A stretch of 64,000 nucleotides of DNA from Thysanoteuthis rhombus (taxonomy: Eukaryota; Mollusca; Cephalopoda; Oegopsida; Thysanoteuthidae), in assembly GCA_963457665.1 (NCBI GenBank), contig OY735224.1, forward strand, positions 53,361,429 through 53,425,428. The letters are read 5' to 3'. Below the pieces are notes generated by a model. The model saw only the letters and a list, made by a program, of their open reading frames with translations, was not told the origin of the DNA and searched no databases. The position numbers and the translations under genes are program-made. Positions 21,134 to 31,870 of the stretch are shown here, one piece after another (the stretch's first letter is position 1; each line of letters begins with the position of its first letter).

Positions 21134-22573
21134 TTTTTGTTCATATCTATCTCCCTATTCATACCTATCTCTGTCTCTCAATCTATGTGTCTATCTATCA
21201 GTCTATTCCTATGTATCTATCTGTTCATATCTATGTCATGAAAAAAAAACTTTTATTGGAAAAAAAAAAAATTTCTACTCACTTTTTATTTTACATCTAC
21301 CAATAAATATCCGTCTATCTTTCTATCTGTTGGTCTTTACTTGGTGGCCAGTCAAAAGGCATCAAGAAAAATTGCAACAGTCAAAAAGAAAGCAGTGTAG
21401 TATGGAATTCTGCAATTACTATCAGATTCAGTCAAATCGACTACTCATACCAGTTACAAGAGTTTTCACTCAATTTTGACTGATCAAGTAATTTGATATT
21501 GTATTTTCTGGAAAAATGATAGTGATAAATAACATTCTATGACTTTTTTCACACTTATTCAAGTAATATCTATAAATCTTTGAATTGAAGTTGGCCCAAA
21601 GTCAGACAACATCTCAAAAAGATCATTCCTTATAATACAATATATTTATATCTTTATCTAAATTTTGTAATTATGAAATAGAGAATGAATAAAAGGTTTT
21701 AAGTTCATTCAGGCTTTGGATATATTGCGTGATTATACCTTATGATAAAAATTATATCATCTTAGTTGAGGAAAAACTAAAATTCAAACTGTTTCAATTC
21801 AATTTTTTATGTATTAAGAATTTCAGTTTCACTATCGTTAAAGTGAAACTGAATAACATTGAAATGACGTGTTTACAGGTTTGCTCAATGATATAACAAT
21901 TTTAGATTCTTAAATGAAATTATCTTCACATGATTCAATGAATCTGGAAAAAGGTGAATTATTTGAAATGTAAGAAAAAGAAAATAAATTGTTATATACT
22001 ACGTTCTGAAATGAAGTACAAATCAGCAATTAAATCATTTCAGATATTAATTGATGGACAAAACTAAATCAAAACTTTATTTTCATTTAATTTCTATCCA
22101 ATGGACTGAGAATTCAAGTTGTACTATCACTAGAATTAAACCAAAATATATTGAAATGACACACTAACAGGTTCAATCAAATATAAGCAAATTGTAAATT
22201 CCAGAATAAAATTCTTACCTGGTTCATTAAACTTAGAAAAAAATATTGAAAGCCTAACAATTGGGAAAAATTTGTGAAGAAAGGAACAACTTCTATCAAC
22301 AAGTTTATCCATATTTATCTATTTGTCTATAGATCTGTTTATCTCGAACATGTATGCATATCGGTGATCAGATAGATAGAGAGATACATAGATATATATT
22401 AGCAAATAGATATACAGATAGATATATATGATCTCACAGATAGCTATATATGAAAAGTTCTTTTTTCATCTAACACAGAATTAAAAAGCAACTGATATGT
22501 ATCATTAAGTATCAACAGTTTTATTATTCAACTTGTTGATGATCAACCTTGAACTTCCAAGATGTTGATACCT
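19381..22573. repeat. old diverged repeat domain
   Basis: The stretch is built of diverged copies of the same material. TTGGTGGC(T/C)(G)GCCA followed by GGGCATCAA or AGGCATCAA occurs near 19,387 and 21,350. Both copies are followed by matching TAAATCTTTGA-TTG, GGCCC-AAAGTCA and GATTATACCT-ATGAT blocks. AATGAATAAAAGGTTTTAA occurs near 20,137 and 21,684. TCTA/GATA simple repeats punctuate the units. A 78-codon frame at 19,617-19,853 lies within one unit and matches nothing known. One RTE fragment is inserted at 20,715-21,048. Confidence 0.6.
20715..21048 (+). mobile_element. 5'-truncated RTE LINE fragment (3' end)
   Basis: Translates to the C-terminal end of the RTE reverse-transcriptase ORF: TWRAHKTAQYIREKTRV, WAGRVARMADN, GRQNIRWREELDKFRKY, and ILGKVYVQRQMLKD just before the stop. 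It ends in GATGATGATGA, the RTE-type tail. Compared with the long copy at 26,565 it has a short deletion after ADN, a stop in place of Trp after KY, and many substitutions, so it is older. Plus strand. Confidence 0.9.
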
Positions 22574-22782
22574 TTTCTACCTCAAAACCAAAGAAATAAC
22601 AATTTTGAGGGCCTTTTCTTGGGCAATTAATAATCAATTTCCTCGAATTCGTCCAACCAGGGCATAATGATTCTATCTTCGAATTATACATTTATTGAGT
22701 CCTCCAACACATCAATTGATGATAATTCAGCTTCACTTTTATTTATAATTAAATTTTCCTCATATATCGCAGCCTCAGAATT
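22574..22782. repeat. dispersed repeat R2, copy 2
   Basis: Homologous to 12,917-13,122 (landmarks given there). Its right end, GCAGCCTCAGAATT, is immediately followed by an RTE fragment. Confidence 0.75.
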
Positions 22783-23213
22783 ATGAACACCTTCTTCAAG
22801 ATGGGACCCAATAGGAAATGGACTTGGAAGAGCCCCAATCACGAAACAACGAACGAAATAGACTACATCCTAACGGACAAAAACGATATCGTCAAGGACA
22901 TCCAAGTCCTAAATCAAGTCAATGTAGGCAGCGACCACAGAATGGTACGATGTAAAGTACAAATAAACACCAATAAAGAACGCAGGAAAATGTTCCACTC
23001 AAAACCGCAGCCTGTAAACATACCAAAAGAGCACGCTCAATCTTTCAAGCTCGAATTGAAAAACAGATTCAGAATTCTTACTGAACAAGACAACACCAAC
23101 ATCAACGAACTAAGCAACAAAATGACAGCGTCAATAATTGAAGTAGCCTCTACATTCAAACCGATGAGCACACAACCCATTAGCAAAATCTCAGATGAAA
23201 CTAGAAATCTCAT
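22783..23213 (+). mobile_element. internal RTE LINE fragment (endonuclease C-terminus and linker)
   Basis: Encodes the end of the RTE endonuclease and the region after it: MNTFFKMGPNRKWTWK, NEIDYILTDKND, then the SDHRMVRCKVQ motif that ends AP-type endonucleases, then NIPKEHAQSFKLELKNR to ISDETRNLM. It matches 28,425-28,860 (-) closely. Unlike that copy it keeps one frame through the SDH motif. It is cut off at both ends, which is unusual for a LINE, and the right end joins unrelated sequence. Confidence 0.88.
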
Positions 23214-23589
23214 GAGTGAGAGATTATACACATTTGGAGCCCGTGGCGTAACTGCATGGCTGTGTGTATGTGTAAGGCTCAATATCGGTGAAGTGATATT
23301 GGCAAAGTTAGTACAGAGATAGGTCAGGGTGGAAGAAAGGTTGAGATCGGGTCAGCCAGGAGGTCAGCGAAATGATAGCGATCTTAGAGCGATGGCAAAA
23401 GGGAGAGAGTGGCTGCCAAGAGAGGCCAGGGCCAAACGCATGTCTTGCTAGAGGGCCTTGCGCCAATGATGATTGGACCATGTGGGTCTACGTGTTATAC
23501 AAAGGTCGTTAGAGGAAGTGACGTTTTCGACATCAATCTAAAAGAATGTTTTCGTGTTTGTTTCCTAAATAAAGTAGAACGGGCGCTAA
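23214..23589. other. GC-richer inserted segment, family not recognised
   Basis: About 375 bp with higher GC than its surroundings separates the RTE fragment from satellite block A. It contains AATAAA near 23,568. Length, composition and a late AATAAA would suit a solo LTR fossil, but no second copy, primer site or coding part is present to confirm that, and other origins are possible. Confidence 0.3.
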
Positions 23590-26564
23590 TAATACATTGA
23601 ATGTAGGAAAACAAATGATTTCATTGAAATCTGCACCATAATTTATGTCATAAACCACCGGAAATTTGAAAATTAAAAAGAATCTTCCTACTATCAAAAA
23701 ATACGTCGAATATTGGAAAACCAATGATTACATTGAATTCAGTGTATGAAGATATGTCAAAAACGACATTAAACTCAAGTGCAAAAATTTTTAGAAGCAC
23801 ATTTCCGGGAAAAATAGGTTATTTCGGAAAATATATGAAATATGAGAAAACCAATGGTTTCATTGAATTCAGCATTTCAAACTATGTTAGAAAAGACCTT
23901 AAACTCAAAATGCTAAAGTGACTTTTAGAATTGCATTTCCTAAATATAGGAAAACCAATGATTTCATTGAATTTTGTGCGTCAAATTTCGTCTGAAATAA
24001 GCACTCAAAAAAATACATTAGATATAAGAAAACCAATGATTTCATTGGATTCAGCAGATAAAATTACGTCAGAAACAGGCTTTAATGCAAATGGCAAAAT
24101 GACTTTTAAAACAACATTTTTTTGAGAAATAGGCCATGTAAAAAATACATCAAATATATACGAAACCAATAATCTCATTCACTTCAGTGCACCAAACTGT
24201 CAGAAAAAAGCTATCGAAAAATACATTAAATATAAGACAACAAATGAATTTTGCGCATCAAATTATGTCAGCAATAAGCTATCTCGAAAAATTTCATTGA
24301 ATTCAGCACATCAAACTGTCAGAAAGAAGCTTTTAATAATTACATTAGATATAGGAAAACTAATGATTTCATTGAATTAAGCAAATCAAATCATGTCTGA
24401 GAAAAGCTAAAAATCGAAGAGCAAAAATGATTTTTGGGAAATATAGGCTATCTCTGAAAATTTATTAAATAGAGGAAAACCAGTGATTTAATTGAAATTC
24501 GTGCATCAAATCATGTCAGAATCGATCACTCAAAAAATACATTAAATATAGGAAAACAAATGATTTCATTGAATTCATCACATCAACCTGTCAGAAAGAA
24601 GCTTTTGATAAATACGTTAAATATACGAAGACAAATGATTTCAAAGAATTCAGTGCATCAAACTATCAGAAATAAGCTTTCGGAAAAAACATTAAATATA
24701 GAAAAACCAATGATTTCATTGAATCCGGAGCATCAAATTATGTCAGAAACAAGCTTAAACTCAAAATGCTAAAATGACTTTTAAAACAGCATTTTCGGTA
24801 GAAATACATCAAATATAGCAAAACCAATGATTCCATTTAATTTAGTGCATCAAATTTCGTCAAAAACAAGCATTCAAAAAATTTATTGAATATAGGAAAA
24901 CCAATTATTTCATTGAAATCCACGCCTCAAACTGTCGGAAACAAGCACTCCAAAAAATATATTAAATATAGGAAAACCAATGATATCATTGAATTCAGCA
25001 CATCTAACCGTCGGAAAGAAGCTTTTGATAAATACATTGAATATAGGGAAACCAATGATCTCATTGAGTCCAGCGCATGAAATTATGTCTGAAATGAGCT
25101 CAAAATCAAAGTGAAAACATGACTTTTGATACTGCATTTTCAGGAAAAATAGGCTATCTCAAAAAATACATCGAATATAGGAAAACCAATGATTCTGTTG
25201 AGTACAACATATTGAACTGTCAGGCAGAAGTTCTGGAAAAATATATTAAATATAGGAAGACCAATGATTCCGTTGAATTCAGTGCATCAAACTGTCAGAG
25301 ACAAGCACTTAAACATATATAAAATATAGGAAAACAAATGATTTCATTGAATTCATCACATCAACCTGTCAAAAAGAAGCTTTTGATAAATACATTAAAT
25401 AGAGGAAGACCAATGATTCCATTGAATTCAGTGCATCAAATTGTCAGAAACAACCTATTTGAAATACATAAAATATAAGAAAACTAATGATTTCATTGAA
25501 TATAGCGCATCAAATTATGACAGGAACAAGCTAAAAATCAAAGTGCAGAAATGACATCAAACTGTCAGAAACAAGCTCTCCCAAAATACATCATATATAG
25601 GAAAATTATTGATTTCATTGAATTCAGCATATCAAACTGTCAGAAAAGAACTCTTGAAAAATACATTGAATATAGGAAAACCAATGATTTCATTCAATTT
25701 AGTGCATCATTCATGTCAGAAACGGGCATCCCCCCAAAATACATTAAATATAAGAAAACAAATGATTTCATTACAATCAGCTTATCAAATTGTCAGAAAC
25801 AAGCACTCAAAAATTACATCAAATATAGGGAAACAAATGATTTCATTGAATTCAGCTCCTCAAACTGTGTCAGGAACAAGCACTCAAAAATACACTAAAT
25901 ATAGGAAAACCAATGATTTCATCGAAATCATCGTATCAAACTACGTCGGAGACGACCTTAAACTTAAGAATCAAAAATGATCCTCAAACTGCCTTTCCGA
26001 CGAATATTAGCTATCTCGAAAATTTCATTAAATGTAGGGAAACCAATGATTCAATTGAAATAAGCACATCAAACTGTCAGAAACAAGCACTCGAAAAATA
26101 CATTAAATATAAAAAACTAATGATTTCATTGAATTCATCAAATCAAACTGTCAGAAAGAAGCTTGCCAGAATTACATCAATTATAGGAAAACCAATGATC
26201 TTATTGAAATCTTCGTATCAAACTACGCCAGAAACGACCTCAAAATCAAGAATCTAAAATGACTTTCAAAACTGTATCTTCGGCGAAATTTTCAAAAAAT
26301 TCATTAAATATAGGAAAACCAATGATTTCATTGAATCTAGCACATCAAAGTGTCAGAAACAATCTCCACAAAAATACATTAAAAATAGGAAGACCAATGA
26401 TTTTATTGAATTCAGTGCATCAAACTGTCAGAAACAAACAATCGAAAAAATACATTAGATATAGGAAAACCGATGATTCAATTGAATTCAGCGCATCAAA
26501 CTATGTCAGAAACGATTTTGAGCTCAGAATAAAACAATGATTTTTGAAACAGTATCTTTGTGAA
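23590..26564. repeat. satellite block A: diverged AT-rich tandem array, about 75-bp core unit
   Basis: Some 3 kb of tandem units with the core ATAGGAAAACCAATGATTTC, ATTGAATTCAGC, CATCAAACTGTCAGAAACAAG and AAATACATTAAAT. Many units are about 75 bp. Longer ones carry an extra stretch (AAAATGACTTTTAAAAC-like, then GCATTTTC and AAATAGGCTATCTC) between cores. Units differ at many positions, so the array is old or not being homogenised. Short open frames of 60-125 aa here are chance products. The array is abutted by the RTE tail at 26,565. Confidence 0.9.
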
Positions 26565-26574
26565 ATCATCATCA

Positions 26575-28056
26575 TCAGTCTTTTAGCGTCCGTCGTTGGA
26601 CATAGACCTTCCCCAGGATTTGCCACACTTCTCTATCATGGGCGTCACGGAGCCAGTAGTTCCTGAACTTGTCTAGTTCATCTCTCCATCTAATATTTTG
26701 CCGGCCTCGGTTGCGCATATGGTCTCGGGGAATCCATGTTGTGAGTCGTGATGTCCATCGATTGTCAGCCATTCTTGCAACATGGCCAGCCCACCGCCAT
26801 TTGAGATTTTTTATGGATTCTATGATGTCTCTAACTCTTGTCTTTTCCCGGATGTGTTGTGCTGTTTTGTGGTCTCTCCATGTGAGGCCCAGCATTATTC
26901 TTTCATGTGCACGTTGCATGGTTCTCAGCTTACGGGTCTGTCTCTTGGTTAAATTCCATGTTTCAGCTCCATAAGTGACTATTGGGAGGATGCATTGGTT
27001 ATACACCCTTCTCTTTAGGATTAATGGGATCTTATTATTTTTGAAGGTTGAGCTTGCTCTGCCAAAGGCTTGCCATCCTAGTGTGATTCTTCGCTTGATT
27101 TCTTCTTCTTTTGAGGGTCTCATGGAGATTCGTTGCCCTAGGTAGATGTAGTGGTCTACTTTCTCGACTTCTGTGTCCTCGATTTCGATCTTAGTATTCT
27201 TATCTCCAATGTGGTTGTTGCACATGATCATCGTCTTGCTGAAGTTCATGTGTAGGCCGACTTTCTTGCTCTCCTCATTTAGTTCATCTATCATTAGTTG
27301 GAGGTCGTGTAGGTTCTCTGCGAAAAGGGCTATGTCGTCTGCGAATCTGAGGTTGCTCAGATACTCGCCGTCTATTTTAATTCCTTTACTCTCCCAGTCT
27401 AGCCTTCTGAAGATCATCTCGAGGCAGGCTGTGAAGAGTTTAGGTGAGCTGGTATCACCTTGTCTTACTCCTTTCTGGAGCTGGAAGGGGTCCGAGTCTT
27501 TATGTAGCCTGATAAAGGAGCTGCCGTGATTGTATATATGTTTCAACACTTCAACATATACTGGATCTACACCTTGCCGACTGATGGCCTCCATGACCTT
27601 AGGGATTTCTACTGAGTCGAACGCCTTTTTGAAGTCGATAAATGCTACGGCAAGTGGTAGTCTATACTCTGCTGCTTTTTCCTTCAGTTGATTTATCGCG
27701 TGCAGGTGGTCCATGGTCGAGTAGCTTCTTCTAAAGCCAGCCTGTTCACGTCGCTGGTTTTCATCGAGTGTTTTTGTGATTCGGTTGGTGATGATCTTCG
27801 TGAAAAGTTTATATACACAGTTGAGTAGGCTTATAGGCCTATAGTTGTTGAGGTCTTTCGGGTTTCTTTTTTTATATAAAAGCATTATGATAGCAGTATT
27901 CCATTCGTCTGGGACTTTACTGTGTTTTAGACACAGGTTGGAGAGGACGGCCAGTTTCCTATTGATGATTTTACCTGCTTTTCGGAGTAGGTCGATGGTG
28001 ATGTTGTCTGGTCCAGGGGCAGTTCCTTTCTTCGTCTGTTTAATGGCTTCCTTCAC
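26575..28056 (-). CDS. RTE reverse transcriptase region
   Basis: 493 codons from an internal Met; the frame is open further upstream to about 28,335, so the true polyprotein start lies in the endonuclease part. Reverse-transcriptase motifs are clear: GTAPGPDNI (11-19), NNYRPISLL (70-78), EQAGFRRSYST (104-114), AFIDFKKAFDSV (138-149), GVRQGDTSSPKLF (196-208) and the catalytic FADD (238-241). The C-terminal part has TYGAETW and the conserved WAGHVARM and GRQNIRW stretches also found in the two shorter fragments. It copies element RNA at the target site. No stop lies within this frame. Confidence 0.9.
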   Translation of the reverse strand: MKEAIKQTKKGTAPGPDNITIDLLRKAGKIINRKLAVLSNLCLKHSKVPDEWNTAIIMLLYKKRNPKDLNNYRPISLLNCVYKLFTKIITNRITKTLDENQRREQAGFRRSYSTMDHLHAINQLKEKAAEYRLPLAVAFIDFKKAFDSVEIPKVMEAISRQGVDPVYVEVLKHIYNHGSSFIRLHKDSDPFQLQKGVRQGDTSSPKLFTACLEMIFRRLDWESKGIKIDGEYLSNLRFADDIALFAENLHDLQLMIDELNEESKKVGLHMNFSKTMIMCNNHIGDKNTKIEIEDTEVEKVDHYIYLGQRISMRPSKEEEIKRRITLGWQAFGRASSTFKNNKIPLILKRRVYNQCILPIVTYGAETWNLTKRQTRKLRTMQRAHERIMLGLTWRDHKTAQHIREKTRVRDIIESIKNLKWRWAGHVARMADNRWTSRLTTWIPRDHMRNRGRQNIRWRDELDKFRNYWLRDAHDREVWQILGKVYVQRRTLKD

Positions 28057-28303
28057 CTCCCACGGGGTTACTTTTGGGAAGTCCTCTAGTTGTTTGCCCG
28101 TGTCTTGCGTATCTTGCTCATTGTTTTGCAGTCCTTGTTTGGACGAATAAAGTTTTTGGTAGAATTCTTTGGCACGTTTGACAATCCTGTCTCTGTCTGT
28201 TGTTAGGTTTCCATTTTCCTCGAGTATGTTAGTTATTTGCCTTCGTCCCGAGTTGAGGAGTTTGTTTATAGCTTTGAAGCCCCGACCTTTTTCAAGAGTT
28301 GAT

Positions 28304-28699
28304 TCAATGACTGCCGTTGTGTATCTCCTTCTGTCTTCTCCGTTTCTTCTTGATTAATTTGTTTAGTTCAGCCTCTTCAATTTTCTCTCTCGTTGTTGTC
28401 GGTGGCTTGAGGTTTCTGCGTTTTTCCATGAGATTTTTAGTCTCATCCGAGATTTTGCTAATGGGTTGTTTGCTCATTGGCTTGAATGTAGAGGCTACTT
28501 CAATTATTGACGTTGTCATTTTGCTGCTTAGTTCGTTGATGTTGGTGCTGTCTTGTTCAGTAAGAATTCTGAATCTGTTCCTCAATTCAAGCTTGAAAGA
28601 TTGAACGTGCTCTTTTGGTATGTTTAGAGGCTGCAGTTTTGTATGGAACATTTTCCCGCGTTCTTTATTGGTGTTTATTTGTACTTTACATCGTACCAT
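28304..28699 (-). CDS. RTE linker between endonuclease and reverse transcriptase (frame fragment)
   Basis: 131 codons beginning MVRCKVQ, directly after the SDH motif of the endonuclease, and running through ISDETKNLMEKRRNLK to a Lys/Arg-rich end. It is the same protein region as 22,925-23,213 (+). It is separated from its neighbours only by frame changes in this LINE copy, so it is not an independent gene. Confidence 0.8.
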   Translation of the reverse strand: MVRCKVQINTNKERGKMFHTKLQPLNIPKEHVQSFKLELRNRFRILTEQDSTNINELSSKMTTSIIEVASTFKPMSKQPISKISDETKNLMEKRRNLKPPTTTREKIEEAELNKLIKKKRRRQKEIHNGSH

Positions 28700-29741
28700 T
28701 CTGTGGTCGCTGCCTACATTGACTTGATTTAGGACTTGGATGTCCTTGACGATATCGTTCTTGTCCGTTAGGATGTAGTCTATTTCGTTTTTTGTTTCGT
28801 GATCTCTTCCAAGTCCATTTCTTACTGGGTCCCTTCTTGAAGAAGGTGTTCATGATTTTGAATCCATTAGCCGTTGCAAAGTTTACAAGATCTTCTCCTC
28901 TCCCGTTGCGTATTTTGTATCCAAATTTGCCGACGCAATTTTCATTTCCTTGTCCTACTTGTGCGTTGAAGTCTCCCATGATAACATTGAAGTGTTTTCT
29001 GGTGCTTTGGAGTAGGGAGTTCAAGTCATCATAGAAGTTGTCTATTTCTTGTTGGGTTGATTGCGAAGTGGGGGCGTAGACTTGGATTATATTGAGTTTG
29101 TATCGTTCTGAAAGTTGTATGGTGACGCTAGCTACTCGGTCAGAGACGGCTTTGAAGCCAGTTACATTGTCTTTCAGGTTCTTATTGATGAGAAAGCCAA
29201 CTCCACTTTGTTTTACTTTCTCTTTACCGTAGCTGTAAAGAAGATGCTTGCTTCTCAGTTCGATTAGTTCTTCTCCGGGTCTTCTTACCTCACTAATGCC
29301 TATGATGTCCCATTTGACATTTCTGATTTCACTTTCTAGATCAGTTAGGTGCATGTCAGCTGACAGTGTTCTGACGTTGTATGTGCCTATGTATAAATTT
29401 GTCTTCTTGTTGACAGTCTTAGAGTTCTGTTGAAATGGTCGTTGTTTGAGCGGTGACTCAGTAGGGACAGATGGTCCCTTGGTGAAGGGTTTGGGTAGTC
29501 GCTTTCGGAGCACATCACCCCTACCCAAAGTAAGTGATGTGGCTGAGTCTTTTGGGGCCGATGACCCAGCAGGAACTGACGTACTCTTGGTGTAGTTTTT
29601 GGGTAGTCGCCCTTGGAGCATATCACCCCCACCCAAAGCAAGTGATATGGCTGGGCCTTTTGGTACCGAGGTCCCAGCAGGAACGGCCCATATAATATTT
29701 GGTGTGCAAATCATGGGGAGTAATGGGCCATGCCCTGCCAC
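28686..29741 (-). CDS. RTE AP-like endonuclease region
   Basis: 351 codons. Residues 21-90 are two imperfect repeats of about 37 aa (PAGTSVPKGP-type and PAGSSAPKDS-type). The endonuclease starts near 115: TYNVRTLS (120-127), the catalytic Glu in ISEVRRPG (149-156), VGFLINK (181-187), IIQVYAPTSQ (218-227) and GDFNAQVG (256-263). After WTWK at 309-312 the frame shifts and the last 38 residues are out of register, so the terminal SDH motif falls in another frame. The enzyme nicks target DNA for target-primed reverse transcription. Confidence 0.88.
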   Translation of the reverse strand: MAGHGPLLPMICTPNIIWAVPAGTSVPKGPAISLALGGGDMLQGRLPKNYTKSTSVPAGSSAPKDSATSLTLGRGDVLRKRLPKPFTKGPSVPTESPLKQRPFQQNSKTVNKKTNLYIGTYNVRTLSADMHLTDLESEIRNVKWDIIGISEVRRPGEELIELRSKHLLYSYGKEKVKQSGVGFLINKNLKDNVTGFKAVSDRVASVTIQLSERYKLNIIQVYAPTSQSTQQEIDNFYDDLNSLLQSTRKHFNVIMGDFNAQVGQGNENCVGKFGYKIRNGRGEDLVNFATANGFKIMNTFFKKGPSKKWTWKRSRNKKRNRLHPNGQERYRQGHPSPKSSQCRQRPQNGTM

Positions 29742-29893
29742 GCTGGTCTAGGACGTGTTGGCAGGGGGTCTAGTGGATTGTCCACTAGGGGTCAGTGGCT
29801 AAAGAGCTCCACCGGCTCTTGATACACATCCATAATGTTCTTGTGAAACAAGAGTGGATGTTCGGAGCACCAAGGTTAAAAAAAAAAAAAAAA

Positions 29894-29922
29894 GAAGATC
29901 TGATCAGATCAGATCTTCTCAT
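29894..29922. repeat. GATC-rich near-palindrome beside the RTE 5' end
   Basis: AGAAGATCTGATC followed by AGATCAGATCTTCT forms an imperfect inverted repeat of about 27 bp next to an A-run of about 16. It lies exactly at the presumed 5' boundary of the LINE. Confidence 0.6.
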
Positions 29923-31280
29923 CCTTGCATGTACTTTATCTTAATTCTTGTATTAAACGTACGTCTTTTCCGTGGCCAGAAATATGTGTATATTTTCATT
30001 CCACTTTGTTATTTCAATGCGCGTCCAGCTTCATACTTGGCGCGCATTCCGTTCACTTCCTTACATCTCTTTTCTTCCTCCACAAGAACAGGGCCGACAC
30101 ACGAAGAGACCAAATCTCCTCGTCTCTCAAACAAGAATTCCATCGCTGTTCGGATTCAACAAGAGACTACGCGAAAACTGGTGACCCATCTTCGCGAATA
30201 GATTCAATAAAACCTTTCGGATGAAAATTCGAAGGTGAATCTATAAACGAACACGCTTTCAAAATACTGATTCAACTCTCGAAAATCGAGAAACCTCCAC
30301 TCCAACAACGAGTAATTCTTCAACGATGACTCTTTCTACGTCTTCATGCGAAAGTTTTCAACAAAACCACCCGAAAAACTGCACTTATTTTCAACACAAG
30401 ATTTCAGGAAATCGTCACACGTGTCCACACAAGAACAGATTCTTCACCAAAAACATGCGATCATCTAACAACAGACAAATTGTTTCGAATTCAGCTCTGG
30501 TGATCTGACCGAAATATTTTCCTCGTGGACACCGACTACTACGTCTAGTACGACTATCGTAGAACTTTCTACTTGCTCACTCGCACACACACGCTTGAAT
30601 GAATACTGCTACCAATTAAAATGATGTGACCAACAAATATTCCTCGTGGACTCCGACTATTACTACTAGTACGGCCATCGTAGACGCCTTCTACGCGCAC
30701 GAATACGATTGAATGAACACTGCTACCAATTAGCACACTTTGGACGAGCACAAACACACGTTTGGTTGACCTTTATTTTCATTCACATACAAAACTGCTC
30801 CATTAGTTGTCTACATCCACACGGTAATATGTACACTAATTTTTTGTATCAATTTGCAATAGTTTTGTTCTCATTAACTTATACACATACACTATCTTTT
30901 TTGAACTAGATTTCAAACACACAAAAATTTACTTCACAGCATTTACCTGAAACAGAGACATTTTGTTTTTGACGGAATGAACATTTTCTTTTGCGATTCT
31001 TTCTGGTTTTACAACACTAATCTTTGCTGACACATCTCTCTTGTGATTGTTTTTTGTCCATGATTTTGTTCCATCACGTTGTTGAAACCTTCTTGGATTT
31101 CAAACTACTATCTTCCACCTGCCTATTACTCTTTCTGATTCTAACTCCTCTTTGCAGCCCTCCTGACTGCTAAAGGTGGGGGGGGGGGTACTCTAGTGCC
31201 CCCTATACTTTAGTTAAGAAGTACGAAACTCTTCTTTTAGCAAAATATACAAAAGTCACTTCCTCCGACGACCCCTATAT
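29923..31280. other. intergenic DNA with a 120-bp direct repeat, unassigned
   Basis: No gene is recognised. A unit of roughly 120 bp occurs twice, near 30,515-30,630 and 30,640-30,745. Both copies share TCCTCGTGGAC, CCGACTA, TACTAGTACG- or TCTAGTACG-like blocks, ATCGTAGA and CTGCTACCAATTA. A run of 11 G lies near 31,175-31,186. The part before 30,200 is GC-richer than the rest. Confidence 0.5.
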
Positions 31281-31870
31281 TAATATCAACACTCCACTAC
31301 CATGACTTGAAATCATAAGACCAACTGATTGGTAGGTACCTCTTTCACCGACTCACTTAAATTTTACACATCTACGAAAATTTATCTTAGATGTACATAC
31401 GGGCTTCTTTCATTCTGATGATGAATATATTTATAAAATTAACTTCACCCTAACATGACTTGAAATCATGAGGCCAACTCATTGGTAGGTACCTCTTTCA
31501 CTGACGCAGCTAAATCTTACATATCTACGAAAATTTGTCTTAGATATACACATGGGCTTATTTCATACTAATGATAAATACATTTATAAAATCAACATTC
31601 CATTACCATGACTTGAAATTTTAAGACCAACTGATTGGTAGGCACCTCTTTCATCAACTCAACCTAATTTTAAATATATACGAATATTTATCTCAGATAT
31701 ACACATGGGCTTATTTCATTCTAATGATAAATACATTTATAAAATTAAGATTACCCTACCATGATTCAGAATCACAACTGAGCTCAACTCAAATCTCATA
31801 TCTATAAAAATTATTTAGTAGATACACAGGGGCTTATTTCATCCTAATAAATAAATACATCTATATAAAA
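31281..31870. repeat. tandem repeat, about 155-bp unit, nearly 4 copies
   Basis: The landmark CATGACTTGAAATCAT or a variant recurs near 31,296, 31,455, 31,608 and 31,760, a spacing of 152-159 bp. Each unit also has ATTGGTAGGTACCTCTTTCA (lost in the last), TCTACGAAAATTTATCTTAG and GGGCTTATTTCAT. The last unit is the most diverged. Confidence 0.88.

Larger units (their letters stand above)
26565..29893 (-). mobile_element. nearly full-length RTE-clade LINE
   Basis: About 3.3 kb on the minus strand. From its 5' end it has a short leader with two internal repeats, an AP-type endonuclease, a linker, a reverse transcriptase, and a 3' end whose stop codon TGA is itself the first unit of a (TGA)n tail (ATC repeats on the plus strand, 26,565-26,576). 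The architecture, absence of a separate ORF1 and short repeat tail match the RTE clade (BovB-like). Compared with the fragment at 22,783, a 4-base deletion near 28,812 shifts frame in the endonuclease, and a second shift lies near 28,335 before the reverse transcriptase. Otherwise it is intact, suggesting recent insertion. The 5' boundary is uncertain, near an A-run at 29,878-29,893 (+). Confidence 0.92.

Noticed and set aside
29925-30240. Possible LTR-element fossil, suggested by TGGTGACCC resembling a primer-binding site
   Set aside because: No second terminal repeat and no coding remnants nearby; a nine-base match alone is not enough.
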